A DNA stretch of 64,000 nucleotides from Candidatus Dichloromethanomonas elyunquensis (GTDB lineage: Bacteria; Bacillota; Desulfitobacteriia; Desulfitobacteriales; Syntrophobotulaceae): assembly GCA_001515265.1 (NCBI GenBank), contig LNDB01000008.1, positions 62,001 to 126,000 on the forward strand. Direction: 5' to 3'. Within the stretch, counting starts at the first letter, position 1. Every line of letters starts with the position of its first letter. The notes under the pieces are model-generated. The model was not told the DNA's origin. It saw only the letters and a list, made by a program, of their open reading frames with translations, and searched no databases. A program made the translations under genes and the position numbers. This document shows, piece after piece, positions 26,014-34,147 of the stretch.

Positions 26014-26998
26014 TTATCATGTTCTAAAATTGCTTGCCCAAACCTACGGACCTTCGGGAAATGAACGGCAGGTTGCTGAGTTTATCTCGCAACAGGTTGG
26101 TTCCTATGTTCAGGATATTCGGTCAGATGCCCTGGGCAATCTTTTGATTCGAAAGCCTGGGACCGGTAAGAAGATCCTGATCGCGTGTCATATGGATGAA
26201 ATTGGCGTCATCATCACCAGCATCGGAGAGGAAGGTTACCTTTACTTTGCTCCGGTAGGCGGAGTAAAAAGCTCGGATCTCTTGGCCAAACGCGTACAAT
26301 TTCAAAACAAACGTATCGGGGTCGTCAGTCAAGAAAAAAATACGGTTGACGAAGAGAAAACATCGGGTAAATATTTTATTGATATCGGAGTGAATTCTCA
26401 AGAAGAAGCAGGAAAAATTGTCCGGGAAGGGGACATGGCCGTACTGGTGGGGGACTATCAAGAGACAGCGGACCATATTCTTTCCAAAGCGTTAGATGAC
26501 CGGATAGGTTGTTTTATTGCAGTGGAGATGATCAAACAGCTGCATTCAGAGCAGGATTTGTACTTTGCTTTTACGGCTCAGGAAGAAGTAGGTTCCCGTG
26601 GTGCTAAAACCATCGTACATGGAATCGAACCGGATTTGGCATTAATTCTTGACACCACTCTGAGTTTTGATTCGCCGAAGGAAAAGAACCGTACTTCGCT
26701 GAACCGGGGGGCTGCCATTAAAGTGATGGACCGGACAATCGTTGTTTCCCCCCGAATAAAAAATTGGATGGCAGACGCTGCTTCTCAGAATGATATTTCT
26801 TTCCAGTGGGAAATCATTACCACTGGGGGAACCGACTCAGGGCCAATACACTTAACCGGGAGAGGAATCCCTACCGGGGGGATCGCCATTCCGGTGCGGT
26901 ATCTGCATACAGGAAATGAAATAGCTGCTAAACACGATATCCTGTCGGCTTTCCTTCTTTTAGCTGTTCTGCTGAATCAGCCTTTTACAAACCTGTAA
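25991..26998 (+). CDS. M42 family aminopeptidase, tandem copy 3
   Basis: A 335-residue paralogue with ACHMDEIGVII, ALDDRIGCFIA, FTAQEEVGSRGA, LILDTTLSFD and RYLHTGNE, so all expected metal ligands are present. It overlaps copy 2 by 23 bp and is followed by larB after 21 bp, so all are likely on one transcript from the spoVD-like promoter. Confidence 0.88.
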   Translation: MPNRNILDYHVLKLLAQTYGPSGNERQVAEFISQQVGSYVQDIRSDALGNLLIRKPGTGKKILIACHMDEIGVIITSIGEEGYLYFAPVGGVKSSDLLAKRVQFQNKRIGVVSQEKNTVDEEKTSGKYFIDIGVNSQEEAGKIVREGDMAVLVGDYQETADHILSKALDDRIGCFIAVEMIKQLHSEQDLYFAFTAQEEVGSRGAKTIVHGIEPDLALILDTTLSFDSPKEKNRTSLNRGAAIKVMDRTIVVSPRIKNWMADAASQNDISFQWEIITTGGTDSGPIHLTGRGIPTGGIAIPVRYLHTGNEIAAKHDILSAFLLLAVLLNQPFTNL

Positions 26999-27019
26999 AT
27001 AAGTAAAAAGAGGTAAACA

Positions 27020-27769
27020 ATGAAAGATAAACTGAGGGATGTCCTGATTAATATTCAGAATCAACAGATCAATGTTGATGAAGGTCTCCAAGAAATCGAA
27101 AAAATGTATTATTATGATTTAGGATATGCAGTTCTGGATACGCATCGCCAATTTCGCAAAGGTTTTCCGGAAGTGATTTTTTGTTCCGGAAAAACCACAG
27201 ATCAAATAATCGCTATTGCCAAAAAACTTGCCGAACTGTCAACTCAGAATATTCTTGCTACCCGTGCCAATCTGGAGATTTATCAGGCTTTGCAAAAAGA
27301 AATCCCTGCAGCGGAATTTAATGAAACTGCCCGTACTATCGTGATTCGGAAAGGCCAACAGCAGAGTACGGGAAACATCGTGGTTGTTTCTGCGGGGACC
27401 TCGGATCTGCCCGTAGCCGAGGAAGCCGCAGCAACTGCCGAAATTATGGGGAATAAAGTAGAGCGGATGTATGATACGGGAGTAGCAGGTCTGCACAGGC
27501 TTCTAGTCCAATCGGAAAGGCTGCTTCAGGCTAATGCGGTGATCGTAGTTGCCGGAATGGACGGTGCCTTGCCGAGTGTAGTCGCCGGACTCATTTCCAA
27601 GCCGGTGATTGCTGTCCCGACCAGTGTGGGTTATGGAGCTAACTTTGGAGGTCTATCTGCATTGCTTGCCATGTTAAACAGCTGTTCCGCAGGTATTGGT
27701 GTTGTTAATATCGATAATGGCTTTGGAGCCGGTTATCTTGCTTCTCTCATCAACCAGCCCGGCCATTAA
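27020..27769 (+). CDS. larB: LarB, nickel-pincer cofactor biosynthesis carboxylase
   Basis: A 249-residue protein with a PurE-like C-terminal half (VVSAGTSDLPVAEEAA, YDTGVAGLHRL, VVAGMDGALPSVVAGLI, PTSVGYGANFGG) and an N-terminal helical region, the layout of LarB. LarB carboxylates and hydrolyses nicotinic acid adenine dinucleotide in the first step of the nickel-pincer nucleotide pathway used by lactate racemase and other LarA enzymes. LarC and LarE are not in this window. It is sandwiched between peptidases and cobalamin genes. Confidence 0.85.
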   Translation: MKDKLRDVLINIQNQQINVDEGLQEIEKMYYYDLGYAVLDTHRQFRKGFPEVIFCSGKTTDQIIAIAKKLAELSTQNILATRANLEIYQALQKEIPAAEFNETARTIVIRKGQQQSTGNIVVVSAGTSDLPVAEEAAATAEIMGNKVERMYDTGVAGLHRLLVQSERLLQANAVIVVAGMDGALPSVVAGLISKPVIAVPTSVGYGANFGGLSALLAMLNSCSAGIGVVNIDNGFGAGYLASLINQPGH

Positions 27770-27806
27770 ACCGGACGTTACTGTCAATTCAGGAGGATAT
27801 CTATTA

Positions 27807-28484
27807 ATGATTCATATTATTGGGCTTGGACCAGGGGAGAAAAGCTGGCTGCCGCCTATCACTCAGGAAACAGCCGGACAGTGCGATTTGCTGATTGGAA
27901 ATTCCAGAATGCGCAATTTATTTCCTGATTGTAAGAAGACCAAGTATTTCCTTTCCGCAACAGTAATTCAAACCACTGAATTAATCAAAAATCATATGAA
28001 AGAGTTTACCAATATCGGTGTTCTGGTTACCGGGGATCCCGGTTTTTTTGGGATCGTTCCTATGATAAAAGATGAGTTTCCGACAGAAGAAATTAAGATC
28101 TATCCGGCAATCAGCTCCTTGCAGTTTTTGTTTGCCAGAGCAGGTGTTCCTTGGCACAACGCTTCTTTTATTGATCTTGAAGGGCAGGACCTTTCTACAC
28201 TGCCCAGAGCGATCTTTAAACCCCTTGCCGTCTTACTGGGGGAAGATATGACAGCGCAGCAAGTTGCCCAGCTTTTTCTGGAAAGGGGACAAAATCCCCA
28301 AATTTCGATTGGTTTTTCTTTAGGCCGGAGTAACGAATATTTTGAGACGGTGAACGCGGTCAAATTAGCACGCAGTCCAAGAAAACTCAACAATGTCATT
28401 CTTCTGATATATCCTATCCGACACCAGAATTCTTGGCAAAGCCTTGGATTAAGGATTGGTATACCGGATAAGGATTTTATCTGA
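27807..28484 (+). CDS. cbiE: Cobalt-precorrin-7 C5-methyltransferase CbiE
   Basis: A 225-residue tetrapyrrole methyltransferase with MIHIIGLGPGEKSWLPPIT at the start, VLVTGDPGFFGIV in the middle and a SAM-pocket region around PAISSLQFLFARAG. It methylates C5 of cobalt-precorrin-7 in anaerobic cobalamin synthesis; CbiT handles C15 and decarboxylation. ATG 27807 follows AGGAGG. The next gene is cbiT, 12 bp away. Confidence 0.85.
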   Translation: MIHIIGLGPGEKSWLPPITQETAGQCDLLIGNSRMRNLFPDCKKTKYFLSATVIQTTELIKNHMKEFTNIGVLVTGDPGFFGIVPMIKDEFPTEEIKIYPAISSLQFLFARAGVPWHNASFIDLEGQDLSTLPRAIFKPLAVLLGEDMTAQQVAQLFLERGQNPQISIGFSLGRSNEYFETVNAVKLARSPRKLNNVILLIYPIRHQNSWQSLGLRIGIPDKDFI

Positions 28485-28496
28485 GGAGAAGCACCT

Positions 28497-29027
28497 ATGA
28501 CCAAAGCCGAAATACGTGTCCAGGTCTTATCTAAAGCGCAGATATCTCCGTATGACCGCATTTTAGATATTGGCTCAGGAACCGGCAGTATCAGTATTGA
28601 AGCTGCCGCTATCGCTACTGAGGGAATGGTTTTTGCCATTGAGAACAATTCCGAGGCTCAGCAGTTGATCAGGGCGAATATGAGAAAATTTGCAGTACCC
28701 AATCTCAAACTGGTTTCCGGTACAGCCCCTGAAGTATTTTCTAAAATTCCGCCGGTGAATGTATGTATTATTAATGGAACACAAGGCCGTTTAAAAGAGA
28801 TACTAGATGAAGCGCCCCTGGTACAGGGAGGAAGGATTGTATTGACTGCCGTGAGCCTGGAAAATGCTTCCAGAGGACTTGAACTGCTTAAATCCTTGGA
28901 TTATGAAGATGCCGAAGTTGTCTCACTCCAAGCTGTACGCTGGCCGGATGTAAACGGTTTCCACGTCGCACGGGCCTTAAACCCTGTTTTCATCCTCTCA
29001 GCAAGAAAAACTGTACATACTTCTTAG
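28497..29027 (+). CDS. cbiT: Cobalt-precorrin-6B C15-methyltransferase (decarboxylating) CbiT
   Basis: A 176-residue class I methyltransferase. The motif ILDIGSGTGSISIEAA is the SAM site, FAIENN its acidic end, and the closing GGRIVLTAVSLEN and WPDVNGFHVARALNPVFI stretches are CbiT-like. It pairs with CbiE; together they equal CobL of the aerobic pathway. The rest of the cobalamin pathway is not in this window. Confidence 0.85.
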   Translation: MTKAEIRVQVLSKAQISPYDRILDIGSGTGSISIEAAAIATEGMVFAIENNSEAQQLIRANMRKFAVPNLKLVSGTAPEVFSKIPPVNVCIINGTQGRLKEILDEAPLVQGGRIVLTAVSLENASRGLELLKSLDYEDAEVVSLQAVRWPDVNGFHVARALNPVFILSARKTVHTS

Positions 29028-29082
29028 GAAAAAGCAAAAAATAAAGTAGCTCATATTTGGAGATGTCTATTGATAATAAATA

Positions 29083-29126
29083 TGTGCAAATAAACATTTT
29101 TTTGCAGGAATACGTTTATTTGCACA
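29083..29126 (+). promoter_or_regulatory. 13-bp perfect inverted repeat upstream of gap
   Basis: TGTGCAAATAAAC (29083-29095) and GTTTATTTGCACA (29114-29126) are perfectly complementary around an 18-nt centre, ending 50 bp before the gap start. There is no T-run, so an operator or leader hairpin is more likely than a terminator. Regulation of gap by a downstream-encoded DeoR repressor is possible. Confidence 0.55.
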
Positions 29127-29176
29127 GAATAATAATGTTTAAACAAACAATTAACCAAAATAAGGAGGTTAAAATA

Positions 29177-30190
29177 ATGACTGTAAAAGTAGCAATTAAT
29201 GGATTCGGAAGAATTGGAAGATTATGTTTGAGGGCTTTTCTGGAATCAGATCCGGGGCAATTAGAAGTAGTTGCTGTTAATGATTTGGGCAAACCGGATA
29301 TGCTGGCACATTTATTTAAATATGACTCTATTCATGGAACACTTCCATATGATGTCCAGGTAAACGGCGATGTTATGAAAGTTAAAAACAGTTCAATTCA
29401 ATTGCTTGCCGAAAAAGACCCTTCGGTTTTGCCATGGAAAGAATTACATGTGGATATCGTTATTGAATCTACCGGTAAATTTGTAGACAAAGCATCCGCC
29501 AGCAAACATCTGGAAGCGGGGGCCAAGAAAGTCGTGATTTCGGCGCCTGGAAAAGATGAGGATATTACGATTGTCATGGGGGTAAATGACAATCTGTATG
29601 ATCCCCAAGTACATCACGTGATTTCCAATGCTTCCTGCACAACCAATTGTCTGGCACCTGTGGCCAAAGTCATCCTGAGGGAATTCGGCCTTGAACAGGG
29701 TATGATGACAACGACACACGCGGTTACCAATGACCAAAGAATCCTTGACTTTGAACATAAAGACTGGCGCCGGGCCAGAGCAGCTTTCCAATCCATTATT
29801 CCGACAACAACAGGCGCTGCCAAGGCCGTAGCCCTTGTTCTTCCGGAATTGAAAGGCAAACTTAATGGCCTTTCCCTCAGGGTTCCGACACCTAACGTGT
29901 CACTGGTTGATTTTGTTGCCAATGTAAGCAAAGCTGTAACGAAAGAAGAAGTGAATGATAAATTAAAGGAAGCCGCAGAAGGGGACCTCAAAGGTATTCT
30001 TCAATTCAGCGAACTTCCGCTTGTCTCTATTGACTACAAAGGGAATGCCAATAGCTCTATCGTTGATGCGCTTTCAACCATGGTCATCGGAGAGAAAATG
30101 GTAAAAGTCCTTGCTTGGTATGATAATGAATGGGGTTATTCCAACCGTGTCATCGACTTAGTTAAACTGATTGCTTCCCGTGGGTTTTAA
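29177..30190 (+). CDS. gap: Glyceraldehyde-3-phosphate dehydrogenase
   Basis: A 337-residue type I GAPDH with NAD site [12 protein letters not shown], catalytic Cys154 in [11 protein letters not shown], phosphate-site residues THAVTNDQR and a closing [11 protein letters not shown]. It oxidises glyceraldehyde-3-phosphate to 1,3-bisphosphoglycerate in glycolysis. The start is ATG 29177, 6 bases after AAGGAGG; an in-frame ATG 120 bp upstream would put the dyad inside the coding region. The next gene, pyk, is 23 bp away. Confidence 0.97.
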   Translation: MTVKVAINGFGRIGRLCLRAFLESDPGQLEVVAVNDLGKPDMLAHLFKYDSIHGTLPYDVQVNGDVMKVKNSSIQLLAEKDPSVLPWKELHVDIVIESTGKFVDKASASKHLEAGAKKVVISAPGKDEDITIVMGVNDNLYDPQVHHVISNASCTTNCLAPVAKVILREFGLEQGMMTTTHAVTNDQRILDFEHKDWRRARAAFQSIIPTTTGAAKAVALVLPELKGKLNGLSLRVPTPNVSLVDFVANVSKAVTKEEVNDKLKEAAEGDLKGILQFSELPLVSIDYKGNANSSIVDALSTMVIGEKMVKVLAWYDNEWGYSNRVIDLVKLIASRGF

Positions 30191-30213
30191 TTTTATGCGA
30201 GAGGACGGTAGTC

Positions 30214-31941
30214 ATGAGAAGAACCAAAATCATTTGTACGATCGGTCCCGCAAGCGAATCTCCGGAAAGAATGAAACAACTTCTCGAAGCCGGTATGAAC
30301 GTTGCCAGACTTAATTTCTCGCATGGTACTCACGAAGAGCATGGAACCAGAATTAAGAATCTGAAAGCCGTTGCCGAAAAGGAAGGAGTAAACCTAGGTA
30401 TCTTATTGGATACAAAAGGGCCGGAAATTCGTACCGGATTAGTTCCGGATAGAGGAGTTACTCTGGAGAACGGGCATCAATTCATTTTGGATCAGGACGC
30501 ACGGCTTGGTTCTTCCCAAAGAGTTTACGTAACCCATCAAAACCTTTGGAGAGAAGTTCTTCCCGGCACGCATATCCTTTTGGATGACGGTTTGTTGGAT
30601 CTGGAAGTTGTTTCAGCCGCAGACGGCAAGATCGTTGCAACTGTGATTAACGGAGGAGTCCTTAAATCCCAAAAGGGTGTAAATGTTCCCGGAATATCTA
30701 TTCAATTGCCTGCTCTAACTGAAAAAGACATTGATGATGTTAATTTTGGACTCCAAAACGGTATTGATTTTATTGCCGCTTCCTTTGCCCGCAAAGCTTC
30801 TGATATTCTTGAAGTCCGGAGATTGGTGGAGAAAGCGGATGCGGATGTTAAGATTATCGCAAAGATCGAATCCCAAGAGGGAATTGACAATGTGGACAGC
30901 ATTCTCGATGTAGCGGACGGGATTATGGTCGCCAGAGGTGACCTCGGTGTCGAGGTTCCGGTAGAAGATGTTCCCATGTATCAGAAAGAGATCATTGCCA
31001 AGTGCAATGGCCTCGGTAAAATTGTTATTGTTGCAACCCAAATGCTGGATTCGATGATTCGTCAACCCCGTCCCACGCGGGCAGAAGCAAGTGACGTAGC
31101 GAACGCAATTCTGGATGGTACGGATGCGATTATGCTCTCGGGCGAAACAGCAGCCGGCACTTTTCCGGTTGAAGCGGTTCAAACGATGGATAAAATCGCC
31201 TGTAAAACAGAAACTATGTTTTTTAAATCGAGTATTCCACCCCAAAAAGGCCGAAATATTGCTGAAGCAATCGGGCATGCCAGTAATACCATTGCCAGCG
31301 ATTTGAATGCAGCGGCTATTATTACGCCGACACAGTCCGGTATCACTGCCAGAATGATTTCCCGTTACAGACCGAAGGCTCTTATTCTGGCGGCTACTAC
31401 TTATCCGGTAACAGCGAGAAGCCTTTCTCTGAACTGGGGTGTTCATTGTATTATTGTTCCAGAAAGCACCAATACTGACGAACTTCTTTCCATTGCCGTA
31501 ACCAAAGCAATGGATCAAAATCTGGTAAAAACAGGTGACGTTGTGGTTCTTACGGCTGGTGTACCTGTTGGGAAAGTTGGAACAACTAATTTAATTAAGG
31601 TTCAAGTTGTTGGAAATGTTTTAACCCGTGGTACAGGGATTGGCAGGAAATCGTATTCCGGGGTGGCAAAAACAGCAAAAAACCTTCAAGCGTTCTGTAA
31701 AGGGGATATCTATGTCGCTTCCGCTGCTGACATTGAGGATATCTCCTTTATTAAGAAGGCCGGAGCGCTTATCGTTGAACAGGGAGGTTTGACCTCTTAT
31801 GCAGCTATTGCAGCTCTGCAATTTGGGGTTCCTGCGATTGTTGGAGCAAAAGACGCTCTCGATAAAATTAAAGATGGAACCGTTATCACGGTTGATGCTT
31901 CGGCAGGGGTAGTCTACGAAGGTTCGGTGGCCATGTTATAA
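30214..31941 (+). CDS. pyk: Pyruvate kinase with C-terminal PEP-utiliser domain
   Basis: A 575-residue pyruvate kinase. Residues 1-470 are the catalytic core (RRTKIICTIGPAS, NFSHGTHEEH, DTKGPEIRTG, IAKIESQEGI, MVARGDLGVEVP), followed by an extra domain of about 100 residues (IYVASAADIEDI, GGLTSYAAIAAL, AIVGAKDAL) related to the phosphohistidine domain of PEP synthase, as in Bacillus and Clostridia enzymes. The domain's HG/TS motif has Thr-Ser in place of the catalytic His. The final glycolytic step makes ATP and pyruvate. It shares a transcript with gap. Confidence 0.97.
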   Translation: MRRTKIICTIGPASESPERMKQLLEAGMNVARLNFSHGTHEEHGTRIKNLKAVAEKEGVNLGILLDTKGPEIRTGLVPDRGVTLENGHQFILDQDARLGSSQRVYVTHQNLWREVLPGTHILLDDGLLDLEVVSAADGKIVATVINGGVLKSQKGVNVPGISIQLPALTEKDIDDVNFGLQNGIDFIAASFARKASDILEVRRLVEKADADVKIIAKIESQEGIDNVDSILDVADGIMVARGDLGVEVPVEDVPMYQKEIIAKCNGLGKIVIVATQMLDSMIRQPRPTRAEASDVANAILDGTDAIMLSGETAAGTFPVEAVQTMDKIACKTETMFFKSSIPPQKGRNIAEAIGHASNTIASDLNAAAIITPTQSGITARMISRYRPKALILAATTYPVTARSLSLNWGVHCIIVPESTNTDELLSIAVTKAMDQNLVKTGDVVVLTAGVPVGKVGTTNLIKVQVVGNVLTRGTGIGRKSYSGVAKTAKNLQAFCKGDIYVASAADIEDISFIKKAGALIVEQGGLTSYAAIAALQFGVPAIVGAKDALDKIKDGTVITVDASAGVVYEGSVAML

Positions 31942-31959
31942 CTTTAAGGTGGGATCTGG

Positions 31960-32718
31960 GTGACTGCAGCAAGGCAAGAAAAAATAAGGTTTTTGCTTCA
32001 AAAACACGGGCGTTTAACTGTTTCTGAATTGGCCGAGAAATTTGGCGTTTCAGAAATGACCATCCGTCGGGATTTGAAAGAGCTGGCATCCATGGGATTG
32101 GTGCAGAGAGAACATGGAAAAGCGATTTATCCGCAAAACCCTCAAGTCCGAAATACAGTCTTTCTTACCCGTCTTGGTGAGGCCCATAAAGAAAAGCTTG
32201 ACATTGGCCGTATTGCCATGGGTCTTATCCAAGAAGGCGAATCAATTATCTTGGATTCGGGAACCACTACTTTAGGCGTTGCTTTAGCCCTGACCAAAAA
32301 ATGTATTGTTGTTACGAATTCATTACCGGTAGCCGATGTTCTGGGAATGAGACCTGAAATAACAACACTGCTTACAGGCGGGGAGGTACAGAAGACCACT
32401 TTTTCCTTAATGGGGCCGATGACCCGGGAGAGTCTTTCCGGATTTAATGCAGATAAATTATTTTTAGCCGCAACAGGAATTAGCCCTGAAAAAGGGCTTT
32501 CTACGACAAGCATGGCTGAATCGGAAGTGAAACAGGCTATGATCAATTCAGCCAAAGAAGTCATTCTGGTGGCCCATAGCCAGAAATTAGGCCAGCTTTC
32601 CTATCACACCTTTGCCAAGTGGGAAAAGATTCATAAATTTATCACGGATAGCGGGGCTGACCCCTACTTGGTTCAACTGATCAGGCAAAATGGTGTGGAA
32701 GTAATTATTGCCTCGTGA
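31960..32718 (+). CDS. DeoR-family transcriptional repressor
   Basis: A 252-residue DeoR regulator: N-terminal winged helix (LTVSELAEKFGVSEMTIRRDLKEL) and a C-terminal sugar-phosphate-binding sensor (ILDSGTTTLGVA, TLLTGGEVQK, ADKLFLAATGISPEKGLSTT). It starts at GTG 19 bp after pyk. By position it probably senses a glycolytic or sugar phosphate and controls the gap-pyk unit, perhaps through the 29083-29126 dyad; this is inferred. B. subtilis CggR, which controls gapA, is of the different SorC family. Confidence 0.88.
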   Translation: MTAARQEKIRFLLQKHGRLTVSELAEKFGVSEMTIRRDLKELASMGLVQREHGKAIYPQNPQVRNTVFLTRLGEAHKEKLDIGRIAMGLIQEGESIILDSGTTTLGVALALTKKCIVVTNSLPVADVLGMRPEITTLLTGGEVQKTTFSLMGPMTRESLSGFNADKLFLAATGISPEKGLSTTSMAESEVKQAMINSAKEVILVAHSQKLGQLSYHTFAKWEKIHKFITDSGADPYLVQLIRQNGVEVIIAS

Positions 32719-32777
32719 GACATTTTTGTTGATTACCGGCGTAAATCCTTAAGAAAATGAAAATAGATGAATTTATG

Positions 32778-32806
32778 GCTGCTGACTAGAGTTGGCAGTT
32801 TTTTGT
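32778..32806 (+). terminator. Terminator of the gap-pyk-deoR unit
   Basis: CTGCTGAC pairs with GTTGGCAG (two wobble pairs) around a four-base loop, followed by TTTTTT. Confidence 0.8.
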
Positions 32807-32949
32807 TTTAAAAGAAACTTCAAATATTTTTTCTTCTGGGGTTACGTAATGATTTTTTTATTTTTTTTCAACTTGGATTTTAAAATTAGAAGGGAAGTCA
32901 GCCGATATGTAGAAAAATATATATTACACCAGAATTCAGGAGGAAATTG

Positions 32950-34035
32950 ATGAACCAGCCGCATTTTTACGAAGGGCAAAAAGTAAATTTTACAACAAAT
33001 TCTGAATTATACCACGATATATATGTAGCGGAAATTAAAAAAGTTTACCAGGATCGTTTGGAGTTAGCACTTACACTACATAAAGGATACTTATTGCTTA
33101 TTCCCATTGGAACCGTGATCCGCTGGCTGTTTCCCAATTCCAATCTGATCCCAGAATCAAAGGTAATTTCCCGCCAACCGGCCCAGCAAACGTGGAGTGT
33201 TTCGATCCCTGCCGGTAATACACAGGAAAAAAAATCCAGAGTCATTGCCATTGGGAGCGGCAAAGGCGGGGTTGGAAAAACCACTTTGGCTATTAATCTC
33301 AGCTTGGCTCTCAGTGAGTTAAGCAAAAGAGTTATTATTTTAGACGCAGATATCGGGATGGCAAATGTAGAATTATTGCTGAAATTAAATACACCGTTAA
33401 ATTTAACCAATGTACTTAAAGGAGAATGTAATCTTCGCGATATCCTGACTCCAAGCCCATTCGGAATAAAATTACTTCCGGGTTCAAGCGGGATATCTTC
33501 TTTAACAACCTTAAATGCCATTCAGTTTAACCGGATTATTTCCGGTTTCGCGGATTTGGAAGACGAATGTGATATATTTATCATCGACACAGGAGCGGGA
33601 ATCTCTGAGGTGGTACTAAAATTTTTGGAAGCAGCGGATGACCTTATCTTGATTACAACAGCTGAACCTCACGCCCTGATGGATACCTATGGTCTGACGA
33701 AAGCCTTGGCTTACAGGAATACAGACCTAAAACCGCAGTTGATTATCAATCGTTGCGAGACGGAATTGGAAGCGATAAAATGCAGTGAAACCTTTAATAA
33801 AGCTGCCTCAAGGTTTCTAAAACTTGAACCGGAATTGATCGGCTGGATTTATGATGATAAACGGGTTACAAAATCCTTAAAAACTCAAAAACCATTGTAT
33901 TGGACTTACCCGAATTCCGATTATTCCGTCCAGGTCAGTTCCATTGCCAAGAAATTAATTGGAAAAAAACAAACATTTGATAAGCCCTCCGGCATTGTTT
34001 CCTTTATTAATAAACTGAAACGAAATTTTGGCTAA
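32950..34035 (+). CDS. MinD/FlhG-like ATPase with YcgR-N-like N-terminal domain
   Basis: A 361-residue protein. The C-terminal ~270 residues are a SIMIBI ATPase with deviant Walker A GSGKGGVGKTTLAINL, DADIGMANVELLL and IIDTGAGIS, as in MinD and the flagellar number regulator FlhG/YlxH. The first ~75 residues (GQKVNFTTNSELYHDIYVAE... LIPIGTVIRWLF) resemble the small beta-barrel domain found before PilZ in flagellar-brake proteins (PilZN), an unusual fusion. No flagellar genes lie nearby. ATG 32950 follows AGGAGG by 6 bases. Confidence 0.72.
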   Translation: MNQPHFYEGQKVNFTTNSELYHDIYVAEIKKVYQDRLELALTLHKGYLLLIPIGTVIRWLFPNSNLIPESKVISRQPAQQTWSVSIPAGNTQEKKSRVIAIGSGKGGVGKTTLAINLSLALSELSKRVIILDADIGMANVELLLKLNTPLNLTNVLKGECNLRDILTPSPFGIKLLPGSSGISSLTTLNAIQFNRIISGFADLEDECDIFIIDTGAGISEVVLKFLEAADDLILITTAEPHALMDTYGLTKALAYRNTDLKPQLIINRCETELEAIKCSETFNKAASRFLKLEPELIGWIYDDKRVTKSLKTQKPLYWTYPNSDYSVQVSSIAKKLIGKKQTFDKPSGIVSFINKLKRNFG

Positions 34036-34103
34036 ATTTGTTATCTGAAAATGATTTATATTAGGAAAAATTGTATTATCTCATATATTCCTTAAGAAAA
34101 AAA

Positions 34104-34112
34104 TGGTATAAT
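34104..34112 (+). promoter_or_regulatory. Extended -10 promoter for the M23 peptidase gene
   Basis: TGGTATAAT, an extended -10 box (TGnTATAAT), lies about 36 bp upstream of the start. No good -35 is seen, as is usual for extended -10 promoters. Confidence 0.5.
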
Positions 34113-34147
34113 TTAATAGTACGGCTTTCTTATAAAAGGGGGTGAGA

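Noticed and set aside
30715-31518. Long minus-strand open frame within pyk
   Set aside because: It is antisense to a highly conserved pyruvate kinase and shows no recognisable protein motifs.
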